Source: Niameybacter massiliensis (GTDB lineage Bacteria > Bacillota > Clostridia > Lachnospirales > Cellulosilyticaceae). From it: a DNA stretch of 64,000 nucleotides. Below are positions 53,241 through 61,144 of the stretch, in pieces. The notes beneath the pieces were generated by a model. The model worked only from the letters and a program-made list of their open reading frames with translations. It did not search any database and had not been told where the DNA came from. The translations under genes and the position numbers were made by a program. The DNA lies in contig NZ_LN875035.1 in NCBI RefSeq assembly GCF_001282685.1, positions 75,278 to 139,277 of the forward strand, given 5' to 3'. Every line of letters starts with the position of its first letter. Position 1 is the stretch's first letter.

Positions 53241-54095
53241 TTAGTATTTTGTAAAGACTATATCTTTTACATGCCCGATAAGTTTATACCCCATTTTTTG
53301 ATAGACCTTATTTGAGGAGATATTATTTCTATCTGCATACAGTACAGTAAAGGTATTTCCTTCAGCTAAAAGTTTCTCACTTAAAGCAGCAACACAACTA
53401 GATGCATATTGCTTTCCACGATAATAAGGTGGGGTATAAACTTAACATACTGCACATCCATTCATAAATTGTCTGCCTTTAGCTGCAATAGAAACGGGAT
53501 GGTCATCTTCCCATATGTAGGCGAATTGATGTTTAATAATATGCTCGATAGCCCTAAAGTTCTGCATCAATGTTGATGTAGGGAAATGACAATCTTTCTG
53601 AAAGTCTCTTAACCAATAAGGTAAAAAGTATAAATCTTCATAAGTTATGGGTCTTAACCGTCCCTTAGCTTTTACTAGAGGTATAAGCTCTGTTAACTTA
53701 TACACATTAAGATACATACGTACTCTTGGACGCACGTTTTGATAGATGCTATAAAATGTACTAAATACATCAATTAGATGCTCATTCCCTACAATCCCTT
53801 GGAAAGCAATTTGTCTTTCAACCATTATTTTAGCTAAAAAGCTTAATACCTCTTGACACTTGGTATCTTCCTTTGCATAAATACAAAGACTATATGGTGT
53901 AACTTTTCCGATAATAGCTTGTATTTCACCCTTCTCACTCTTCACGGTACCCATGACATGATCTTCTAGATGTGTGTATTCATATTTGAGTATACTTGCA
54001 ATAAGTAAGTTGTTCTCTGCTTCATTTTCAAGTAGTACAGGCAAAGTTTCTTCTTTAAAAAGTAATGTATCATGATAGGAGGTATAGAAATACAT
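53241..54095 (-). pseudogene. GNAT paralogue broken by one stop codon
   Basis: The frame from ATG 54095 encodes a protein alignable along its length with the 283-residue neighbour (LLENEAENNLLIASILKYE, AYIWEDDHPVSIAAKGRQFMNG). It stops at TAA 53442-53444. Past that codon the same frame continues with VYTPPYYRGKQYASSCVAAL and ADRNNISSNKVYQKMGYKL to TAA 53241-53243, giving a full length of 284 codons plus stop, within a residue of the paralogue. The stop replaces Asn of NVYTPP. The truncated product of 217 residues lacks the acetyl-CoA motif. Confidence 0.85.
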
Positions 54096-54116
54096 GGAGC
54101 TACTCCTTTCTTTTTA

Positions 54117-54160
54117 ATAAAAAACCGTAGTGCTATTCTAAAAAGAAATAGCTCTACGGT
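54117..54160 (-). terminator. adenine deaminase terminator
   Basis: On the minus strand ACCGTAGAGCTATT pairs with AATAGCACTACGGT (one internal mismatch), followed by TTTTTTATT. Confidence 0.75.
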
Positions 54161-54232
54161 CAAAGTTTTATCAAGAATATATCTCTAACATATGATACTT
54201 ATTTTAAATTTATACATTAAATTTACTATGAT

Positions 54233-55960
54233 TTATTCTGGCTGAATAGGAATATGTTTAAAGGCACCTACATCAAAGAGCCCTCTATCTGTCAATTTAA
54301 GCTCTGGAATAACAGGGAGTGCCATAAAGGCTAAAGTTAAGAATGGATCAATCTTATCATTAATTCCCAAAGTTTTTGCAACCGCTAAAAGGGCTGCTAG
54401 TTTATCCGTTACTTGGCTCGCACTTAAGTGGCTCATAAGTCCTGCAATTGGAAGGTTGAGGTGATCGACGACTTTTCCTTCTGATACAATGACAATCCCC
54501 CCTTGTTTTTCAATGAGTGTATTCACTGCAAGCACCATATCTTGGTCATTATCCCCTACACATACAATGTTATGGGAGTCATGAGCAATGGTTTGAGCAA
54601 TGGCACCTTTACGGATATTAAAGTTCTTGATAATGGCAAGACCTTTTTGGCCTGTGCGGTGGTGACGTTCAAATACAGCAAGCTTTGAATAGGTTTCATT
54701 TGCTTTAAAGTGACCCGCTTCGGTTGGTACTTCACAAACTAATTTACTTGTGAGAATTTGGAAGTCAATAAGTCCCATAACATAGGCTTGATTACCTACT
54801 AATGGAATCACTAAGTCTTCTTCTTTGATCGGGTCACAATTAACGGAATTGAAAATACCTGGTATTTCTTCATAACGTCTATCTACATTATTAAGTAGAG
54901 TTGAACCTACATTTTCGCCTGCTATATATTGCCAGTTTCCATTAGTCATAACATGAGTAGGGCTTATTGCTTGTAAATCATCAAAGATAACAAGATCTGC
55001 ATCGTAACCTGGTGCAAGTGCCCCCTTCTTATTTAAGTGGTAAAGGCGTGCTGGATAGTAAGTTGCCATACAAATGGCTTCAATTGGATCAATACCAAGG
55101 GCAATGCTTTCACGAATATTACTATTGATATGACCATCTTTAAAGATATGTTCAATATGTTTGTCATCTGTACAAAATACACAGCGATCAAGTGGTAAGT
55201 TAGTCTTTACCAGCTCACTAACAATATCATAGAGATTATTCGCTGCAGAACCTTTACGAATTTGTACGGCCATTCCTAAACGCAAACGTTGTAATACCTC
55301 ATCCATTTCACTACACTCATGATCTGTTTGAATGCCTGAAAAGGCATAAGCAACTAAGTCATCACCTTTTAATCCAGGTGCGTGACCATCTATCACTTTA
55401 TCACCAGCCACTTTAAGTTTAGCATGAACATTAGGGTCTCCAAACAAAACACCAGGGAAGTTCATCATTTCGCCAAGACCTAAAATACGTGGGTGATCCA
55501 TTAAAACTTGTAAATCCTCTGCTTCTAAAATAGCACCACTACTTTCCATTGGTGTTGCTGGTACACAAGATGGCATCATATAGTAAATAGAAACAGGTAA
55601 ATTTTCGCTTTCTTTAAGCATATAACGAATACCATTTAAACCACTTACATTGGCAATCTCATGTGGATCTGCAATTAATGTAGTTGTTCCAAAAGGTAGT
55701 ACTGTATGGCTGAAGGCATAAGGGGAGATCATACTGGACTCAATATGGATATGGCTATCGATAAAACCAGGTACAACGAAGCGCCCTGATAAGTCTTGCT
55801 CTTCGACTCCAACATAAGATCCAATCCCAATAATGCGTCCGTCACAGATAGCTAAGTCACCTTCTATCCATTCTTTTGTAAATACATTTAAGATTTTAGC
55901 ATTTTTTAATACGAGATCAGCTTTTTGAAGCTTACGGCATACATCTAAATAGCGTTTCAT
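54233..55960 (-). CDS. ade: adenine deaminase
   Basis: This 575-residue amidohydrolase converts adenine to hypoxanthine and ammonia in purine salvage. The metal-binding start of the barrel is GFIDSHIHIESSMISP at about residues 61-76, with DPHEIANV later, GHAPGL with the bridging histidine, and FCTDDKH near 260. A C-terminal domain typical of AdeC (AHDSHNIVCVGDND) follows. AAAGGAG lies ten bases before the ATG. It stands alone in its own transcription unit. Confidence 0.95.
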   Translation of the reverse strand: MKRYLDVCRKLQKADLVLKNAKILNVFTKEWIEGDLAICDGRIIGIGSYVGVEEQDLSGRFVVPGFIDSHIHIESSMISPYAFSHTVLPFGTTTLIADPHEIANVSGLNGIRYMLKESENLPVSIYYMMPSCVPATPMESSGAILEAEDLQVLMDHPRILGLGEMMNFPGVLFGDPNVHAKLKVAGDKVIDGHAPGLKGDDLVAYAFSGIQTDHECSEMDEVLQRLRLGMAVQIRKGSAANNLYDIVSELVKTNLPLDRCVFCTDDKHIEHIFKDGHINSNIRESIALGIDPIEAICMATYYPARLYHLNKKGALAPGYDADLVIFDDLQAISPTHVMTNGNWQYIAGENVGSTLLNNVDRRYEEIPGIFNSVNCDPIKEEDLVIPLVGNQAYVMGLIDFQILTSKLVCEVPTEAGHFKANETYSKLAVFERHHRTGQKGLAIIKNFNIRKGAIAQTIAHDSHNIVCVGDNDQDMVLAVNTLIEKQGGIVIVSEGKVVDHLNLPIAGLMSHLSASQVTDKLAALLAVAKTLGINDKIDPFLTLAFMALPVIPELKLTDRGLFDVGAFKHIPIQPE

Positions 55961-56154
55961 AGTACGAGTCTCCTTTGCGCTAGGTTTTTATTTTTTAACG
56001 ATTATATTAGCAGAAAAAACTCAACTTGTCATTAATTTTTTTCACGTCTACAAAAAGTTCCAAAAGTGTGTCTATTTAGGCAGCTTCATGCTAAGTCTAG
56101 CCAATCTAAAAACAAAAGGTTATAATAAAATTATACTAAAGGAGGACGCAAAAT

Positions 56155-56877
56155 ATGAAAATACAACATTTACTCAGCTACGTTCGCCGTGCTGTTCAAG
56201 ATTATAATATGATTGAAGAAGGAGATCGTATTGCTATTGGGATCTCCGCTGGAAAAGATAGTTTAGCCCTTCTTGTTGCCCTTAGACATTTACAATACTT
56301 CTATCCTAAGAAGTTTGAGTTAGAAGCTATTACGATTTCACTAGGTTTTGATAACTTTGACCTTAGTGCTGTCAAGGCATTCTGTGAAAAATTAGGTGTA
56401 CGCTATACAGTTTATGAGACACAAATTGCTCAAATTGTATTTGATGAACGTAAAGAATCTAATCCATGCTCCCTTTGCTCTAAAATGCGTAAAGGTGCTT
56501 TAAATGATATTGCTAAAGAGCTTGGTTGTAATAAAATTGCTTTAGGACATAATAAAGATGACATCAATGAAACATTACTTATGTCACTATTTTATGAAGG
56601 ACGTATCCATACTATGAGTCCGGTGACCTATTTAGATCGTAGTGAAGTGACACTGATTCGCCCACTTGTTTATGTACCTGAAAGAGATATTAAGTACTTT
56701 GCAAAAAAAGAAGGCCTACCTGTTGTCAAAAGCCCATGTCCAGCAGATGGTGTCACACGTCGAGAGACAACTAAGCAACTTATTTATTCACTTGAAAAAG
56801 AAATCCCACAACTTTCAAATAGACTCTTTGGTGCAATTGAGCGTAGTGAAATAGACGGTTGGAAATCAAGGGAGTGA
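56155..56877 (+). CDS. TtcA-like PP-loop tRNA sulfur-transfer protein
   Basis: This 240-residue ATP-pyrophosphatase has the PP-loop read as SAGKDS (usual SGGKDS). The cluster cysteines are in CSLCSKMRKGAL and SPCPADG, and LGHNKDD is also present. This is the TtcA/TilS superfamily, in which TtcA puts sulfur on C32 of tRNA using a [4Fe-4S] cluster. AAAGGAGG precedes the ATG. The tyrosine recombinase gene starts four bases after its stop. Confidence 0.85.
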   Translation: MKIQHLLSYVRRAVQDYNMIEEGDRIAIGISAGKDSLALLVALRHLQYFYPKKFELEAITISLGFDNFDLSAVKAFCEKLGVRYTVYETQIAQIVFDERKESNPCSLCSKMRKGALNDIAKELGCNKIALGHNKDDINETLLMSLFYEGRIHTMSPVTYLDRSEVTLIRPLVYVPERDIKYFAKKEGLPVVKSPCPADGVTRRETTKQLIYSLEKEIPQLSNRLFGAIERSEIDGWKSRE

Positions 56878-56881
56878 GAAT

Positions 56882-57937
56882 ATGTCAAGCTATACTGACC
56901 AAAGACAAAAACATATTACTAAAATGATGCGTGAAATCTTAAGTGAGCTTCCACCTTATCTTTTTGACTTTTTCCGTGGTATTGAGCATACAACCAGTAT
57001 GAATACACGCCTTGCTTATGCCTATGACTTAAGACTTTTTTTCGAGTATCTTTATAAAGAATATCCACCTTGTAAAGCACTTAATAGTATACGAGAGATT
57101 CCACTAGAACTCATTGAAAAGGTTTCACCACGTGACCTAGAGATGTACTTAGAATACTTAACCTACTATGAAAAAGAAGAAGGTCATGAGGATATAGTGA
57201 GCCATCAAAATGGATTAAAAGGAAAGGCTAGAAAGCTTTCTTCTCTTAAAAGCTTTTATCAATACTTCTATAAACAACAACGTATCTTAACGAATCCAAG
57301 TGCGCTTGTAGATATGCCTAAAATTCATGAGAAGCCTATTGTCAAATTAGATGTGGATGAGGTGGCAAGACTCTTAGATACTGTTGAAGACGGTACAGAT
57401 CTGACCGATCACCAAAAACGTTATCATGCTTATACAAAGAAGCGTGACCTAGCCATTATTTCCCTTCTACTAGGGACAGGTATTCGTGTTTCCGAATGTG
57501 TAGGGCTTAATATAGAGGATATCGACTTTAACTACAATGGTATCCGTATTACAAGAAAAGGTGGTAATGAAACCATTATTTACTTTGGAAATGAAGTTGA
57601 ACGTGCCCTTCTAGACTATCTAGAAGAACGGGAAGAAAAGGTTTGTAAAGAGGATGATACCCCACTTTTCCTCTCGCTTCAAAATAAACGTATGAGTGTA
57701 CGAAGTGTTCAAATCCTTGTCAAGAAATATAGTCAGCTTGTGACTCAGCTTAAGACCATTACCCCTCACAAGCTACGTTCTACATACGGTACTACACTCT
57801 ATCAAGAAACAGGAGATATTTATCTCGTAGCAGATGTTCTTGGACATAAAGATGTGAATACCACTAAGAAACACTACGCTCAAATGGATGACGCAAGACG
57901 TCGTATGGCAGCTGGAATTGTTAAATTGAGAGATTAA
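56882..57937 (+). CDS. tyrosine recombinase (XerC/XerD-like)
   Basis: This 351-residue site-specific recombinase has an N-terminal SAM-like core-binding domain at about 20-145 (MNTRLAYAYDLRLFFEYLY). The catalytic domain has Arg in GTGIRVSE, Lys in TRKGGNE, His-x-x-Arg in PHKLRSTYG, His in LGHKDVNTT and Tyr in KHYAQ, so all active residues are present. It is cotranscribed with a tRNA-modification gene and has no att-like repeats or mobile genes around it. This points to a resident recombinase, perhaps one of the cell's Xer proteins, rather than a phage integrase. Confidence 0.9.
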   Translation: MSSYTDQRQKHITKMMREILSELPPYLFDFFRGIEHTTSMNTRLAYAYDLRLFFEYLYKEYPPCKALNSIREIPLELIEKVSPRDLEMYLEYLTYYEKEEGHEDIVSHQNGLKGKARKLSSLKSFYQYFYKQQRILTNPSALVDMPKIHEKPIVKLDVDEVARLLDTVEDGTDLTDHQKRYHAYTKKRDLAIISLLLGTGIRVSECVGLNIEDIDFNYNGIRITRKGGNETIIYFGNEVERALLDYLEEREEKVCKEDDTPLFLSLQNKRMSVRSVQILVKKYSQLVTQLKTITPHKLRSTYGTTLYQETGDIYLVADVLGHKDVNTTKKHYAQMDDARRRMAAGIVKLRD

Positions 57938-57947
57938 ATAGAAGATA

Positions 57948-57994
57948 AAAAAGTAGCAGTTTTCTCTACTCATAGAGAAAACTGCTACTTTTTA
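57948..57994. terminator. bidirectional terminator between recombinase and nitroreductase genes
   Basis: A 20-bp stem (57948-57967 with 57974-57993) has A and T runs on both sides. It overlaps the stop codon of the minus-strand nitroreductase. Confidence 0.88.
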
Positions 57995-58495
57995 TTCGAA
58001 TACTTCAAAATGTACACGGGTTACTTCATATCTATTTTGAGGTTTAGGTTCGTTAGCTGGATAGCCAAAAGGAACAATCGCATAGGCTTGTAAATATTCC
58101 GGAAGGTTAAAAACTTCTGAAACATATTGCATACGCTCTTCAAGAGGTGCAATGCCTAACCATACGCCACCTAATTCTAAATGTACTGCTTCCAAAAGCA
58201 TATTTTGCGTTGCAGCGCCTAAATCTTGTTGCCAATAGTCAAGATATTTTAGAGCTTTCTTATTAGCAAGTACAACAATGGCGAGTGGGGCTTCAGCTAG
58301 ACTCCTTGCATAGGGGCTCACACCAGAGAGCTTGCATAAAGTTTCTTTTGCTTCTACAACAATAAATTCCCAAGGTTGCTGATTACCTGCAGATGGTGCT
58401 GCCATGGCTGCTTGAAGTAATTTTTCAATTTTTTCACGTTCTACTTTTCTTTCTTTAAACTTTCTAACACTTGCTCTAGAAAAGATTTCTTTCAT
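57992..58495 (-). CDS. nitroreductase-family FMN protein
   Basis: This 167-residue FMN-dependent oxidoreductase has RASVRKFKER at the start, AAPSAGNQQPWEFIVV (the FMN-phosphate loop) and the C-terminal IVPFGYPANEPKPQNR. It probably reduces quinones or nitro compounds with NAD(P)H. It lies 25 bases after the flavin reductase gene in the same unit, divergent from an HxlR regulator. Its stop codon is in the shared terminator. Confidence 0.9.
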   Translation of the reverse strand: MKEIFSRASVRKFKERKVEREKIEKLLQAAMAAPSAGNQQPWEFIVVEAKETLCKLSGVSPYARSLAEAPLAIVVLANKKALKYLDYWQQDLGAATQNMLLEAVHLELGGVWLGIAPLEERMQYVSEVFNLPEYLQAYAIVPFGYPANEPKPQNRYEVTRVHFEVFE

Positions 58496-58520
58496 CCTCT
58501 AACCCCTTGCTTATCTTAAA

Positions 58521-59150
58521 TTAACGAATAAAGTTGGTAAACACTTTTGGCTCATATACTGGTGCACTTGTCTTTGCGTTCCCAAGTACTTTCATTAAAT
58601 GGGCCATGTTCTTACCTAAAACACTCATAATTTGCATCCCTTCATCATCTTTATAAACTTCAGCGGGTGCACCACCATGAATGATGTTCCAGTAATTTGT
58701 TGTTGGCATATACATCTCTGCATAATTAAGATAATGATTTAAACCATCAAAAGTCACACTACCGCCACTTCTTCTTACACTTACCACTGCTGCCCCTACT
58801 TTATGACGGAATAGTCCCCCATTGGTTGAATGAACATAGAAGACACGATCTAAAAAGGATTTCATAGTTCCTGCAATCCCAGCAAAGTGTACAGGTGAGC
58901 CTAATAAAATACCATCGGCTTCTTTCATCACTTGAATCCATTCATTGACATCATCTGTTTTTAAAGCACATTGTTCATTTTTGTTTTTGGCACATTGACC
59001 ACATGCAATACAACCACGAATCGCCTTGTTTCCTACATGGATAATTTCAAAATCAACACCGTTTTTTTCAAGTTCATCGCCTACCATTTTAAGTGCATGA
59101 TACGTATTACCTTCTTTTTTTGGACTTCCATTAAATGCTACAACCTTCAT
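58521..59150 (-). CDS. NADPH-dependent FMN reductase / iron-sulfur flavoprotein
   Basis: This 209-residue flavodoxin-fold protein has the FMN phosphate loop NGSPKKEGNTYHAL and the isoalloxazine loop LLGSPVHFAGIAG. The segment CIACGQC-x8-C could hold a [4Fe-4S] cluster as in Isf-type proteins of anaerobes. It is the first gene of a two-gene unit with the nitroreductase, with AAAGGAG before the ATG, and is divergent from hxlR. Confidence 0.9.
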   Translation of the reverse strand: MKVVAFNGSPKKEGNTYHALKMVGDELEKNGVDFEIIHVGNKAIRGCIACGQCAKNKNEQCALKTDDVNEWIQVMKEADGILLGSPVHFAGIAGTMKSFLDRVFYVHSTNGGLFRHKVGAAVVSVRRSGGSVTFDGLNHYLNYAEMYMPTTNYWNIIHGGAPAEVYKDDEGMQIMSVLGKNMAHLMKVLGNAKTSAPVYEPKVFTNFIR

Positions 59151-59245
59151 TATTGTCTCCTTTTTAAACCATACGTTATTTTATGCTTAACTGATAGGGT
59201 TATAGTAAACGATATAGAACAATACCACAAGTACTTACATTTTTA

Positions 59246-59275
59246 TCATATACTATCCTTTTTGACAGTATGATG
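59246..59275. promoter_or_regulatory. candidate HxlR operator dyad
   Basis: ATACT (59250-59254) and AGTAT (59267-59271) are inverted halves 12 bases apart, with weaker flanking symmetry (ATCAT...ATGAT). The dyad lies between the divergent flavoprotein and hxlR genes. TACT/AGTA half-sites fit operators known for HxlR-family regulators such as YodB, but the spacing differs. Confidence 0.4.
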
Positions 59276-59311
59276 TTATAGTTAATGGTACATAAATCAC
59301 TGGAGGTACAC

Positions 59312-59665
59312 ATGGCAAGTTTACAAAAAAACTATCAATGCTCTTTTGAGCTTACAATGGATTTAATAGGTGGCAAGTGGAAACTGATTATTCTCTGGCA
59401 TCTTCTAGATGGTGCTAAGCGCTTTAATGAACTGGATAAGCTTATGCCAGCTATTACACAAAAGATGCTCACAACACAATTAAGAGACCTAGAAGAAAAA
59501 GGATTAGTGCATCGAGAAGTTTATCCGGAGATTCCACCTAAAGTAGAATATTCTTTAACTGAGCGTGGACGTAGCCTAGATCCGATCTTACATGATATTT
59601 GTAAATGGTCTACAGATTATGCCAATGCGAATGATATTACTATTGGCTGTAACAAAGAACAGTAA
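59312..59665 (+). CDS. HxlR-family winged-helix regulator
   Basis: This 117-residue MarR-like DNA-binding protein has CSFELTMDLIGGKWKLIILWHL at the start and RFNELDKLMPAITQKMLTTQLRDLEEKG as the recognition region. It keeps the N-terminal Cys that senses quinones or aldehydes in YodB/HypR-like members. ATG 59312 follows GGAGGT; an ATG 27 bases earlier has no site. Position opposite a nitroreductase and flavin reductase suggests it represses them and is released by electrophiles. Confidence 0.9.
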   Translation: MASLQKNYQCSFELTMDLIGGKWKLIILWHLLDGAKRFNELDKLMPAITQKMLTTQLRDLEEKGLVHREVYPEIPPKVEYSLTERGRSLDPILHDICKWSTDYANANDITIGCNKEQ

Positions 59666-59708
59666 AAAGCAGGAACAATCGTGGTTTACGATGGCTCCTG
59701 CTTTATTT
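59666..59708. terminator. hxlR terminator
   Basis: AAAGCAGGA (59666-59674) pairs with TCCTGCTTT (59696-59704); A/T runs lie on both sides, so it may serve the converging esterase gene too. Confidence 0.8.
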
Positions 59709-59728
59709 ATTTATCACCTAAAGAAGTA

Positions 59729-61132
59729 TTACTTATTATGAAGGTTTACTTTGGCTTTGTTAAAAAGTAAAAGGGGAAGTTGACCACCACGATCAATAGG
59801 TACAACCCCTCTTGGAAATCGTCCTTGACCACAACTTACATAACAGTCGCCTTCAGGCTTCCTACTCATCTTGAACTGGATACGATTGCCTAGAAGTTGG
59901 TAACTTGCAAGTTCAATTTTACCTATAGAATCTTCTATTTGGAAAGCTAAGTCGCTTACAGCCACATCAAAACTTTCTAAACGTTCATAAACAGGTGCAA
60001 AGGTAAGTTCTATGCACCCTGTATCTAATAAAGAAGCAGATTGAAGATTGGGTGGGGTTCCTTCAATACCTTTGTCATAAAGTTGCTCTAGGGCAAGTCG
60101 TGCCATTCTTTCACCTAATACCATATTAGCTGGAGAAGCATTATGAATTGCATCTGATAAAGTAGAATCAATAGATGGGATTATATACACATTATCTATT
60201 ATCATTGTTGCTTGACGTTGCGCTTCTCTTACCATAGACCACCCTTCATCGGAACGATTTTGTGCAGTTTCATTACCTAAGTTATTAACAACCCGGTTTA
60301 ACTGAACCGTCAATATTGGAAGTTCGGGTTGATTTAAGTCTTTTCTTAATGCCTGTACCATTGTCTTAAAACGTTCTAAATAAGAATGAGCTAAATCTAA
60401 GGTATCTGTATCAGTACATCCTTGATACCATAATACACCTTTAATCTTATCTGTCGTTGATTGGATTACTTCTAACATATTGTGGTATAAATAGCCTTCT
60501 TCTTCAGGATTCCACGCACTAAGTGGTGAACCGCCTAAAGCCGTCTGAATCAATCCAATAGGATAGGCTAAGTCTCTTTTTAAGCGTTTGGCAAAACTTA
60601 AATAAGGTGAATGACCTGGATTAGCCCCTTCACGATTTATACTATGAAGCGTATGGGTAGATTCATTAAAAGGATGGCTCGCTAAGTCCCATTGTCCACT
60701 ATTTCGGAGTAAGTGAATGCCTAATTCTGGTGGATCAAATACGGGTCCTTTGCCATATCCAGCAGAATTACTTTGCCCAGCTATAACAAAGAGATCACCG
60801 ATCCCAACATGGTGAATCATATCCCCGCGAATCGCCCATTCTATAGGATTCCCTATATTTTCTTTTAAGCAAGTTTCAATACGATAGAGGCCACCTGCAG
60901 GTACCTCTTTTAAAATGATTTCCCATTCGCCATCTTGCATTTTAGTAGCTTCTTGCCATCTGATAACATTTTCAAAGGTATCTTCTAAGACAACTCTTGC
61001 CCAGACTCTAGCTTCTTCACAATGTGCATGAACATCATATGTACCTTTTAACGTAATATTTGCTTTTCCTTCAACTTGTTGGATGATTTGCCAAGGTTGT
61101 GGTCCTTGTGTAATAATGGCTCCAATATTCAT
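59729..61132 (-). CDS. sialate O-acetylesterase-like (SASA) carbohydrate esterase
   Basis: This 467-residue protein has the SASA-domain block FVIAGQSNSAGYGKG, with the catalytic serine of the SGNH fold, plus LIQTALGGSPLSAWNP, VLWYQGCTDTD and DAIHNASPANMVLGERMA with the catalytic-region histidine. The family removes acetyl groups from sugars. A beta-sandwich-like N-terminus precedes the esterase. No signal peptide is visible, so it acts in the cytoplasm on imported oligosaccharides. It follows the SGNH-alpha/beta hydrolase gene by 12 bases with AAGGAG, so the two are cotranscribed. Confidence 0.82.
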   Translation of the reverse strand: MNIGAIITQGPQPWQIIQQVEGKANITLKGTYDVHAHCEEARVWARVVLEDTFENVIRWQEATKMQDGEWEIILKEVPAGGLYRIETCLKENIGNPIEWAIRGDMIHHVGIGDLFVIAGQSNSAGYGKGPVFDPPELGIHLLRNSGQWDLASHPFNESTHTLHSINREGANPGHSPYLSFAKRLKRDLAYPIGLIQTALGGSPLSAWNPEEEGYLYHNMLEVIQSTTDKIKGVLWYQGCTDTDTLDLAHSYLERFKTMVQALRKDLNQPELPILTVQLNRVVNNLGNETAQNRSDEGWSMVREAQRQATMIIDNVYIIPSIDSTLSDAIHNASPANMVLGERMARLALEQLYDKGIEGTPPNLQSASLLDTGCIELTFAPVYERLESFDVAVSDLAFQIEDSIGKIELASYQLLGNRIQFKMSRKPEGDCYVSCGQGRFPRGVVPIDRGGQLPLLLFNKAKVNLHNK

Positions 61133-61144
61133 GATGATGACTCC

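Noticed and set aside
50474-54095. Defence island
   Set aside because: The GNAT, NUDIX and YitT genes have no toxin-antitoxin, restriction or CRISPR partners.
56882-57937. Prophage or island integrase
   Set aside because: No tRNA, att repeat or phage gene is adjacent, and the gene is cotranscribed with a tRNA-modification enzyme.
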